A DNA stretch of 64,000 bases from Lewinellaceae bacterium (GTDB lineage Bacteria; Bacteroidota; Bacteroidia; Chitinophagales; Saprospiraceae). Positions 44,821 through 54,700 of the stretch are shown here, piece by piece. The DNA lies in assembly GCA_016716135.1 (NCBI GenBank), contig JADJWX010000002.1, forward strand, positions 682,001 through 746,000, given 5' to 3'. Below the pieces are notes generated by a model that saw nothing but the letters and a program-made list of their open reading frames with translations, ran no database searches and had not been told where the DNA came from. Numbering within the stretch: the stretch's first letter is position 1; every line of letters starts with the position of its first letter. The position numbers and the translations under genes are program-made.

Positions 44821-47800
44821 TCATAGTTGGGTTAGTCCGGGCGGCCCTGGAGGCCCTTGGGGGCCCGGTGGTCCTTGCGGCCCTTGCGGTCCGGGAAGCC
44901 CCCGGGGGCCATTTAAGCCTTGCGGACCCGGGTCGCCTTTATCCCCTTTCTCGCCTTTATCCCCGTTAACCGTGCAGCAGCGGTAGGGCAGGCTGAAGTC
45001 GGCAATTGCCAGTTCGCCGGCTTCGGTATCCGTGACGACAAGAATAAATGTTCCGCCTTTGGGCACGCCGGCGAGGTGTTCGGCGCCGAGCAGTTCGGGT
45101 ACAAAGGCCCGGGCGCCAGTTGGCTCCAATGCATAAGGTTGGGTAAGCTCTTGCGAAATATTGATCTTTTTTACGGCGAAGTCCAGGTTGTGTTTTTGCA
45201 CTAAATAATTCAACGCCGCTTCCACGGGGTAAAGAGCCGGGGTTTCATCCCCCGTTTTTGGATACAACGCGACTTCGGTTTTCCCGATATGCCCTTCAAT
45301 CCGGTAAAAATCATGCGGATCGAGGGTGTAGTACAGCGGTCGGATTGCATCGCGCCGGGTGGTATAGCCGGGGAATTCGGGCGGCTGGTCGGTTGCGTGG
45401 TACGACAGGATGCGGTCGGTACTCAGGGTTTTGGCGCGGCGATAATTCCAGTAGTGCTGGAGCGATTCGGGGTTGTCGTTCAGGGGGTAATAAAAGGGGA
45501 TGGCCTGCCGGCTGACCGGATGAAAATACCCCTTGCCCGGCGTGATGCGGATACGGCTAAAGTCGGGTTCGTGTTCAATGATGTCGCCTTCTTCATTTTC
45601 TTCGCAATACCAGCCGGGTACTTTTTTGGCCGGAGCGTAATCCAGGTAAAAACCTTCCAGCATGGCGAAGAGCCGGCGGTAATACAGTCGGCAGGTTTCA
45701 AGCCGGGCAGCGTTACCGTTGTAGATCGGTGGTTGGCGGAAGGTATCGCGCAAGGGGGCATCGAGGCCGCTGGGAAACGGTTGTTGTGCCGGGCCGAGGA
45801 TCAGGTGACGGTGTTGTTCGCCGAGCATATCGAGGGTGTAGGGGCGCAGGTCGTTCATGAGTTCGATGAGTTCGCCGCGCAATTCGTGATAGGCGGCGAT
45901 CAGGTCGCGGGCCCAATCGTAAAAATATTGGGCAAAAAACTTGGTCCCGGCGTCGGTTGTCTTTGTGGTTGGCGGTTTGTTAAACTCGGTGTATTTGGTC
46001 CATTTGTCAGAAAGCAGCGCCAGTTTTTCTTTGAATATTTTTTTTCGCAATAATGGAAACAACGTGGGTTGGTAGCGCCGGATCAGGGTTTGGGTCGCCC
46101 GCTCAATGTGCACGAAGGCATCTTCAATGATGGGGAGCCAGGTGTCGTAGAAATGTTGAATCGTTTCCAGGTTTGGGAATTCGGTATGGTCCAAATCTTC
46201 GGGGTCGCACTCGGCTTCGGTAAAAAAGCCAAAGCGGAATAGCGGGATTTCGGGCAATCCAACAGCCGGATGCAGGCAGGCCCAAAGTTCATCGTCGGTC
46301 AGGTAATTGTCTTCGGGGCTGTAGTCTTCCTCATACAGGTAATCGGTGTTCGGCTGTTTTTTTCGGTGGCATTTGTATTTCAGTTCGAGTTTTTCGAGCA
46401 GGTCTTCCCGGTTCATCAAAAGATAGTGGCGCTCCGTACCCTCGGGAAGCAGGAGAATAATTTTGTCGGTGATAAAGGGCAGATCAAATTCCGCGTCGTT
46501 TTTGGGTGTGAGCGGCCGCGCGGAGTCGGGCAGTTCATCGGAGGGTTCGAGCAGCTTCCAGATTTCATACCGTTCAACCGGGGAATCGTCGGCGGGCGCA
46601 TCGCCTGATCCGGCAGGTTCTGCCACGGCGGCGCTTGCCGGCGCAGGCGGTTTTGTGAAAAAATCATAACCGGCTGTACCTGCAAATATTTCGCAGTGCG
46701 AAAACACCACTTTTTTTTGTTTTGAGGTAGTTGGCTTTTCGTCCGGATCATCTTTTTCCTGCTTGTTTTTTTCGGTTTCACCGGAAATTTTTCCCGGTTC
46801 TACGACCAACTCACCGGAAGGAGTAACCCCGATACCCGGTGAAATGCTGATGTAATCTTTGGCATTAGAATGGATTTCCAGGCCGCCAACAATGCCCCAG
46901 CCATTGAGGCAAAGCCGGGCAAGGCGAACACCGGGACTGTTTTGATCTTCTTGTAACCATTCCTCGCGGAGATCTTCAATCTCCTGATCAATCCGTTCAA
47001 TTTCTTCTTTGTCGGCCTTGTTGCCGAGCACATCTTCAATGCCGTTTATGCGCTGATCAATGCCGTCGACGCGTTCGTTGGAAGCTTTGGTGGTGATCTC
47101 GTCTTCGAGCGTTTCAACGCGCTGATCGATGCCGTCGACGCGTTCGTTTGTGGCTTTGGTAGCGATCTCGTCTTCAAGCGTTTCAACGCGCTGATCGATG
47201 CCGTCGACGCGTTCGTTTGTGGCTTTGGTAGCGATCTCGTCTTCAAGCGTTTCGACGCGCTGATCGATGCCGTCGACGCGTTCGTTGGAAGCTTTGGTGG
47301 TGATCTCGTCTTCAAGCGTTTCAACGCGCTGATCGATGCCGTCGACGCGTTCGTTTGTGGCTTTGGTAGCGATCTCGTCTTCGAGCGTTTCAACGCGCTG
47401 GTCAATGCCGTCGACGCGTTCGTTTGTGGCTTTGGTAGCGATCTCGTCTTCGAGCGTTTCGACGCGCTGATCAATGCCGTCGACGCGTTCATTTGTGGCT
47501 TTGGAGGCGATCTCGGTCTCCAGGGCGTCGACGCGTTCGTTTGTGGCTTTGGTAGCGATCTCGTCTTCGAGCGTTTCAACGCGCTGATCGATGCCGTTGA
47601 CGCGTTCATTTGTGGCTTTGGAGGCGATCTCGGTCTCCAGGGCGTCGACGCGTTCGTTGGAGGCTTTTTCGTCAATTCTGGGTTGCAGTTTTTCTTCTGC
47701 CTGCCGGACAGCCTCGTCGATCCAGGCTTGTGGTGGTTGCGTGAGGAGGTTTTCCAGGGCGGCAAGCCGTTCTTCCGTCGATTCCCGGAATGCCAGCAGG

Positions 47801-48864
47801 TTGGCAACGTGCTCTTTGATGCCCGGGAGTTCTTCGTTGATGATTCGCCGGACGTCGGCCGGCGTGAGGCCGCCGCCGTTGCCGTGGGGGAGTTCTTCCA
47901 GTGCAGCCACGCGGCTTTCCAGCGCTGTCAGGTCTTGCTGGAGTTTTTTTATGTTTTTTTCATCGTCTTTGTTCTGGTTTTCAACGGCGGTGATGCGCCG
48001 GATAATGGGTTTCAGGGCATTGTCGATCAGCGTTTGCGCTTCGGCTTCGGTTATGCAACCTTCCCGGATTTTGCCTTCGAGTACCGTCACCCGTCCCTGT
48101 AAATCGACGATGCGGTCGTTATCGCTTTCGTTTTGTTCCTGAAGTGTGCCGATGTTGCGCTGCAGGGCTGCTATTTCGCCATCGAGCGCAATGTCTTTGT
48201 TTTTCAGGTTTTGGATTTCACCGTCAATCGCAGTGTCCTTGTCCTTCAGGTTCTGAATTTCGCTGTCAATCGCGGTGTTTTTATCTTTCAATGCCTGGAT
48301 ATCCGCCTTGATGGCGACCAGATTTTCATCAATCAGTTGTTGGGCTTCTTCCCGGCTGATTCCGCTGACCTGGATACGCGCTTCGATTTCTTCGATTTTT
48401 GTCCAGATCGCTGCGATTTCATCGTTGTGTTTGCTTTCGAGCGCATTGAGTTTGCGGGTTAACTCGTCGAGTTCCAGTTTAAGCGATTCGAGCGCGGCGC
48501 GTATTTTTTCGTCAACGGCTTCGGGTGTGGTATAGTTTTCAGCATCAACGCGTTGGATCAGGGCATCGAGATCGTTTCTAAGGATTTCGATGGCGGCACG
48601 ATCGATGGCGTCGGCGTCGGTATTTGCCTGGAGGGCGGTTTCCAGGTTGGCCATAGCGGCTTGGAGGGCCTTCATCGCTTCCTGAAGTTCCAGGTATTCG
48701 CGGTCCTCGATGATAATCCCGTCTACCTGTTCCAGCATGTCGGCGATCAGGTTCAGGGCGTTTTCCATATTCGGATGCACGGGCGCACCGACGGGCCTTT
48801 TGAGCAGTTCCAGTTGCTCGCGCAAGCGGGCCAGTAATTCGGCTAAACTATTGTTATCCGGCAT
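44821..48864 (-). CDS. Tail-fibre protein with coiled-coil repeats and collagen-like tip
   Basis: This is a 1347-residue protein. Residues 1-620 are almost continuous coiled coil, including residues about 400-608, a tandem array of 23-residue units of the ATKATNERVDGIDQRVETL type. A globular region of about 680 residues follows (with acidic ED-rich stretches and the domain containing FHRRLFA-like helices). The last 47 residues are collagen-like: about 15 G-x-y triplets starting GDKGEKGDKGDPGPQG. Such fibres bind the target cell. The position, right after the second baseplate gene, fits the Afp13/Pvc13 slot. Trimer formation is predicted from the coiled coil and collagen-like tip. Confidence 0.9.
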   Translation of the reverse strand: MPDNNSLAELLARLREQLELLKRPVGAPVHPNMENALNLIADMLEQVDGIIIEDREYLELQEAMKALQAAMANLETALQANTDADAIDRAAIEILRNDLDALIQRVDAENYTTPEAVDEKIRAALESLKLELDELTRKLNALESKHNDEIAAIWTKIEEIEARIQVSGISREEAQQLIDENLVAIKADIQALKDKNTAIDSEIQNLKDKDTAIDGEIQNLKNKDIALDGEIAALQRNIGTLQEQNESDNDRIVDLQGRVTVLEGKIREGCITEAEAQTLIDNALKPIIRRITAVENQNKDDEKNIKKLQQDLTALESRVAALEELPHGNGGGLTPADVRRIINEELPGIKEHVANLLAFRESTEERLAALENLLTQPPQAWIDEAVRQAEEKLQPRIDEKASNERVDALETEIASKATNERVNGIDQRVETLEDEIATKATNERVDALETEIASKATNERVDGIDQRVETLEDEIATKATNERVDGIDQRVETLEDEIATKATNERVDGIDQRVETLEDEITTKASNERVDGIDQRVETLEDEIATKATNERVDGIDQRVETLEDEIATKATNERVDGIDQRVETLEDEITTKASNERVDGIDQRINGIEDVLGNKADKEEIERIDQEIEDLREEWLQEDQNSPGVRLARLCLNGWGIVGGLEIHSNAKDYISISPGIGVTPSGELVVEPGKISGETEKNKQEKDDPDEKPTTSKQKKVVFSHCEIFAGTAGYDFFTKPPAPASAAVAEPAGSGDAPADDSPVERYEIWKLLEPSDELPDSARPLTPKNDAEFDLPFITDKIILLLPEGTERHYLLMNREDLLEKLELKYKCHRKKQPNTDYLYEEDYSPEDNYLTDDELWACLHPAVGLPEIPLFRFGFFTEAECDPEDLDHTEFPNLETIQHFYDTWLPIIEDAFVHIERATQTLIRRYQPTLFPLLRKKIFKEKLALLSDKWTKYTEFNKPPTTKTTDAGTKFFAQYFYDWARDLIAAYHELRGELIELMNDLRPYTLDMLGEQHRHLILGPAQQPFPSGLDAPLRDTFRQPPIYNGNAARLETCRLYYRRLFAMLEGFYLDYAPAKKVPGWYCEENEEGDIIEHEPDFSRIRITPGKGYFHPVSRQAIPFYYPLNDNPESLQHYWNYRRAKTLSTDRILSYHATDQPPEFPGYTTRRDAIRPLYYTLDPHDFYRIEGHIGKTEVALYPKTGDETPALYPVEAALNYLVQKHNLDFAVKKINISQELTQPYALEPTGARAFVPELLGAEHLAGVPKGGTFILVVTDTEAGELAIADFSLPYRCCTVNGDKGEKGDKGDPGPQGLNGPRGLPGPQGPQGPPGPQGPPGPPGLTQL
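47041..47665 (-). repeat. Tandem 69-bp in-frame repeats in the fibre gene
   Basis: Starts of the GTCGACGCG landmark at 47065, 47134, 47203 and onward are 69 bases apart, giving a 23-residue unit. About eight long units and two shorter 16-residue units are present, nearly identical at the DNA level, with an alternation between ATNERV and ASNERV types. Confidence 0.92.
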
Positions 48865-48908
48865 AAGCTTAAGGTGTAAAATTGATCGAATCGATTAAAT
48901 CCGGGCGC

Positions 48909-51771
48909 TCAGCATTCTTTGCAATCGCCGCAAGCGGAGTCTGACGAACAGCAGGTCGCACAGGTACAGGAACAAGGTGTATTATTCAGCCAATCGATCA
49001 GCGCGTTTGCCGCAGCGGTCACGTGGCATTCATCGGGGGTGCAGGCTGCTTTGGCTTCGAGCCAGGCCTGAAATAATTCTTCGAACCGGCGCATTTGCAC
49101 TTTATCCAGCCAGCAAAAACGGGCGGCCAATTCAGCGGGCATTTCCCGCCGGAAAGTTTGTTCGAAGTATTCCTGGAATTGTTTGTTGCTAAATTTTGCC
49201 GTCCAGTTTGGCAGCAACACGCTAAGCCAGGCGGAATAGGGGTCGCGCGGGCCGGTGAGGGGGTCGCAACCCAGGGAAATATTGAGCAGGTCGTCGTTGG
49301 GGTCGTTGGGACGCAGTAAAATATGTTCGAGCAGGTGAAAGCCTTCCTTTTCGCTGGGTGGCTCAAAGGAAACCAGGTCGCGGATAAATTCGAGCAACTC
49401 GTTCGCCTCTGCTTCACCCAGGGGTTCGCCGTACAGCGCCGGAATGCCGTCGAGGACAAAACGAACGGCCTGGCGGCTGGTTTCCCGGGGGTGCTCGTCT
49501 ACGGAATAATGGTTTTTGTTCCAGATTTGGGTATTTAATGCTTCCCGTTTGTCCTGCGCTTTTTTGGGTGATACAAACCGCTTGCTGCGTAGCAGAATGC
49601 CGGAGTAGGGCAGAGCCGTGCCCGGGGGCAGGTTTTCAGGAAGTACTTTGAACACAATCTGGTGTTGCAAACCGCCTTTTTTGGCCCGTACCGTGACCAT
49701 TTCGAGCCGGTAAGGTGGTTTGGTGAAAAGCGACATGGAATGCCACGAACCTTTCAAACCGAGCAACCGGTGTACGCGTTTTTTAATGCCGGCGACATTG
49801 GCGGTGTTCCAAACTTCCGGACCGCGGTAGTTGTACGCTTTGCTTCGTTCGGCGCCAAGCCCGGGCAATTCGCGCAGGAAGTTGGCTTTGGCTTCCAGAA
49901 ATGCGTTGAAATCCTGGTGAAAAAGGATTGTCCTCCACGCCGGTATCGGCGCGCAGGATGCCGACGACAAAATCACTGAAGGTTTCGCCAAAGCGAGCCA
50001 GCAGGTGGTTCAGCAGGCGGTTGCGGCGGTCGGCACGGGTAGCCGGGCTTTCGGCGGAAAAGGATTTATCCGGATCAATGACCTCCATCAGGCCCGGGAT
50101 ATTCCGGAGGTCGGCTGTCAGGTAAGTGGGGAGCCGGGGGTCCTGCTCTACGGACAAAAGTTGGCGGATATGGCCAAGTTGGAGCAGATAAGCAGCCAGA
50201 ATCTGATCAAAAAACGCCAGGTATGCCTGGAGTTGTTTGCGGCGGCCTTTTTGATCGGCGGGTGTTTCATCGGATACGTCGTAATCGCCGACGCCATAAA
50301 TTCCCGGCAGGTCGTATTGCAGGCTGCGGTATTCCGTGAGGTCGGGGCGTGCGATGCCGGTGGGGGTTTCCAGGCCGCCCGGTTCGTCGTAACAGCCGGC
50401 CAGCAGGCGTTTTAGCCGGAGGGGTTCCTGGAGGGCGGCTTCGGAAAGTTCGCGGCGGAATCCGTTTTGCGTGACGAGGATGCAGGACTCGCAGAGGTTG
50501 ATTACCGGTTTCAGCGGGCGGGTTCGGTTGTAGGGCGTGGGGTCTGAATCGTTGCCGGTTTCGGGTTTGAAGATGGTGTAGGTGGTTTTAATATCAAATT
50601 TTGCATCATTAAAAACTTTGACTTTCAGTTCATGGACGGTGTCGACCCCGGGCTTTACCGTGGCGGCGTTGGTCAGGTCGGAATGGTGAAATTCCGTTAG
50701 CAGTTGGGCTGCATCCACTTCAAGATTGTCCAGGAATCCGTTGTCGAGCAGCGGGCCGTTGTAAATTTCTTCGACGCTACGGCCGCGCGCGCGCATTTCC
50801 CGGAAGGTGTAAAAGCGGAGTATGGGTCGGAGGTGCTGCTCAATGCGCCAGATGGCTTCGGCGGCTACTTCCACGGCGTCTTTCCCGGGTTCCACTTCGA
50901 GGTGGAGGCAGATGGCGACGGGCAGTTTGCCGACGAGCACGGGCGGCTCCACAAAATCCTGGCAGAGGGTGCGGTTGGCCTGTAACCGGCGCATGGCCCG
51001 CTGGATGACGGGCCGGGTTTGGCTTTCGTTTTCGGGGTCGATGTGGTCGTCGAGATCGAGGGTGATTTTTACCAGGCCGTTGTAAACGATTTGGGTGCTC
51101 TCGTCAAGGTAATCTTTGCTTAACGGAAATCGAATGCAACCAAACCGGCGCGTAAACGCCCGGGCAAGATCCTGGTTTTCGATTGAGATATTCTTGAAAT
51201 CAAGCCCATTCGTCACCCAGCCCTGCACCTGCTCTAGCTTGTTCTGCAAAGCGCCGGCACCGGCATCCGGGAAAAAGTCTTCAAGAAAACCGGTCATTTT
51301 TTCAACGGCGTCATCCTTCAGCACCCATTCGTTTTCCACATTATTGGCCAGTTTTTCGAAGAAAACGATTCCTGAACCGGAAGCAAAAACCTGAAGGTCT
51401 TTTGCCTGGTCCGTTGGGCCGTATTTTTCCACCCATGCATTTTTTACGCCCTTCACGTCGATCAGCAGTTTGCGGTAGTCGCGGGCGGTCACAGGGGCCG
51501 AGGGTAGAATTTCCAGGGCTTCAAAAAAGGCTTTTTCCTTGCTGCCGGCCACCAGGTCGCCGATGGGCAACATACGGCTGCGGTAGCCGAGGTCGGTGAT
51601 CGCATAGCACAGCAGTTCGAGCAGCGTAATACCGGGATCGTGCGCGTTGAAGTCGGTCCAGAGTTCCGTGGCCAGGTTTTCCAGGTGACGGACGCCTTCG
51701 CTGCGCAGCACGTCAAAATCCAGGCTGGGGTGGTCCGGACGTGCTTTCGGTATGACGGGAGTGCGGGTCAT
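48909..51771 (-). CDS. eCIS baseplate protein (Pvc12/Afp12-like), broken by a one-base frameshift
   Basis: Two frames make one protein of about 954 residues. The first part (from ATG 51771, MTRTPVIPKARPDHPSLDFDVLR) and the second, continuing to 48909, join as EDN-PFHQDFNAFLE if one base is dropped in the A5 run 49920-49924 (T5 in the gene). The N-terminal LATELWTDFNAHDPGITLLELLCYAI is typical of the second large baseplate protein of eCIS clusters. The C-terminus is odd: it ends in a tail with eight Cys in 21 residues (TPCSCTCATCCSSDSACGDC and on). It follows the gpJ-type gene by 20 bases. It may be intact in the living cell if the frameshift is an assembly error. Confidence 0.82.
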
Positions 51772-51791
51772 AGTTGCTTTTTTAGGTTTGT

Positions 51792-54700
51792 TTACGTTTT
51801 CTTTTTAGGCGGCGTATTGGTTTTTGCTTTGCCGGATTTTTTGGGTTTGGCAGCGGGTTTTGCCTTCGTTTTTGCTTCAGGCTTGGGTTTTGCAGCCGGT
51901 TTTTTCGGGGCGGTTTTGGCCTTCGATTTGGTTGGTTCCGTTTTTACCGGTGTAGTTTTTTTGCCGGTGGCGGCAGGTTTTGCCGGTGGCTCCGTTTTTA
52001 ACGCGGGCGTCTTTTGCAATGCTTTTGCAATCTGTTTTTTTTCAGTTGCGGCTCCGATGAGGGCAGGGCTGTCTTCCTGGTTTTTTCCGGCGGCCGAAGT
52101 GGTGTCATTGCCGGCGCCCGAATCTGCCGATGTGGTTTTCGGCTTTTTTATGCCGGCTTCCGAAATTTTCACCGTGATTTTTCCGGCCACCAGAATGGAC
52201 CGTGCGGTTAGCGGGCAGATTTTTTCACCGGTAATTATTTGGGAAGTTCCCTTCGATTCGCCGCAGTCTTGTTTGGCGGTGTCCCGGGCGATTTCGAACA
52301 GATCGTTTCCGTGCAGTTCAACATAATCGACATAGGCGCGCTCTTCGATGAACTGCAGGATTTTGCTGCGTTCGAGGGTACGCCCGAAAACGGGTGGGCT
52401 GGCGGTGTCGTCGAGCCAGGGGCTGATGAAGTGCGTCAGTTCTTTTTCCAGGAGTTGTTGGTGAAATGCGTCGTCGTTGCCTGAAAAAACCACCGGGACG
52501 GTGATATCAATTTTTTCATACAGCGGGTTGACGACCTGCAGATAACAGGTTTCTCCGGGGCCGCCCTTTTCGTCGATCCGGGCCACGAAGAGGTGGCTGC
52601 GGGAAGCGAGGAAGTCGCGGATATCACCCAGGTCGCCTTTGGTGAAACGGGGTTCGGGCCAGGGTTCGCCTTTGCGTTTTTTCAGGTCGGGGATGAGCGC
52701 AAGTGTGGTGAAGCCCGGGGCCAGTTCGGTGGCTTTGTCCGGCGGTGCATAGCGCGTATGCGGAATACATTTTGCGGCGGCCACATCGGGGAAGCGCTCG
52801 AGGGTGAGGTGCTCGTAATCCCAAACCGTGACTGCCCGGTCTTTGTGGCGCAGGCGTTCGCTGACGCGGTAGTAGAATTCGAGTCCGGCACTTTCCGGCA
52901 GGCGTCCGCCAAAAGTTTCCAGGGGTTGTTCTACTTTTTTAACGGCGCTGTTACTGAAGGCCATTTTGACGATGGTATTTGCGGGGAGTGGTTGTTCGAG
53001 GTGGCTGAGTTCGTTGCCGGTGTTTTTAAAACGGGCTTGCACGACCTGTGCGTCGATGGCTTCGATATCGGGCAAGGCTTTGAGCGATTTGTTCAGTTTC
53101 CCGTCTTCCACGGTTGCTGCCCGGAGCCAGTAGTATTCGGGGTTGAGCATGGTGCTGCCTTTTGCTGCGGTTGTCGGTATTCCAAACTGGATCATGCCGC
53201 TGCGGGTGAGGCCGCGGGTATTGTCTTTGAGGATTTCGCCGGTTTCAAAGGGCATCCAGGTGTTGTCTTTGGCCAGGTACGACCAATGGATGTCGGGCGT
53301 GGTCATTTCCGGGTCGGGCTCGGTGCCGTCGGCCGTTCGGATGAGCAGCGACAAGGTACCGCCGGGGCTCAGGTCGGCGATGCCGATGTAGAGGTTGCCG
53401 GTGGCGAAGGGTTGTATTACATCGTTTTTCCGGACCGGTTGGGTATCGTCGGGCAGGTAGGCATAGATCAGTTGGATTGCGGGTTCCTGTGTGCTGTCGG
53501 GTGCGACCAGCGGAAGCATTTTGTGGCCTTTGAAGGGCAGGAGGTGGAAGAATTGGTCGATGGGGTTTCCGTTTAGGCTGAGGTTTTGCAGGCCACTTAT
53601 GACCTGCGTAGATGAATAGTCCAGGCTTATCCCATTGGTTGCCGGTGAATACGGCGGATTCGGAATGCCATTTATTGAAGCGCTTGCATTGGATTTTGAA
53701 GCATTGATGGAATATTTTGTCAGTACTTTAGGATACTCTTTGTGCAAAAAATCACCATTGCGCAGTGTAAACCGTATAAATCCTCTTTTCAGTGTCGGGC
53801 TGTATTTGTCAAATTCCTGTGTACGGTGGTCCCGGGCAACATTTAACCCTTCAATATTTACAGGGAAATCAACCCTTGCCGTGTCATTTTCTATCAGTGG
53901 GAAAAAATTTAAATTGTCGAAAAACAGCCGTAAGTCCATAAGTGAAAGGGCCTCGGTTTCGACATCTGGTTTTGCATTGAGGCTGACATCCAAAAGTTGA
54001 AAGCCGGGATGTTTAAAAATGGCCGAGGCGCCTGCAGTAAGCCCGTTGGGAATACTAAGTTCGTATGCGCCGGACGTACCGGATTTGCCGGTGAAAATGG
54101 TATCGTCGCCGGTTTGAATCCCAAGTTCAACACCTTGCAGCGGGTTGTCATAAATATCGCTCAGGACACCCGTGAAAACCCGGTTAATACTGACGGGCAA
54201 TAAAGTCACTTCAATTTCGGAGTTGTCATCAATCGGAATGGCGGGAACCGGCAGGTACCCCGGATGGATAATGGAAAGCGTCAGTGCCTTGTCTTCCGGG
54301 GGCAGACCAGCCAATGTAAATCCGCCTATTTCATTTGTAACAGCCGACAGATTTAATCCGGCCACCTTGATCAAGGCGCCTTTGACTGGTTTGTTGTTCT
54401 GCGAACCTATCTGGGTTATTGTTCCGCGGATAACCCCTTCCAACGGACGTGTTTTTTCTATCCGGCCTAAAGCAGTGCATAAGACTTGCTTTTCTTTTAC
54501 AGCATCAACACGGGTTACGAAGGCCTGGTTATTGATTACTTTGGACACCGTAAGAGACCACTCGGCTTTGTTCAGCGTCCCATCCTTGGGAAGCGATATT
54601 ACAAACTCGCCTCGGTTGTCCGTGACAGTTTCATAAATGAATGCATCCTTTTGCACCCGCACATTGGCATTAGGAACTACCTGAAACCTGGGATTCAGGA

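Noticed and set aside
47041..47665. Regularly spaced repeats that could be mistaken for a CRISPR array
   Set aside because: There are no unique spacers; the 69-bp units are contiguous, in frame and part of the fibre coiled coil.
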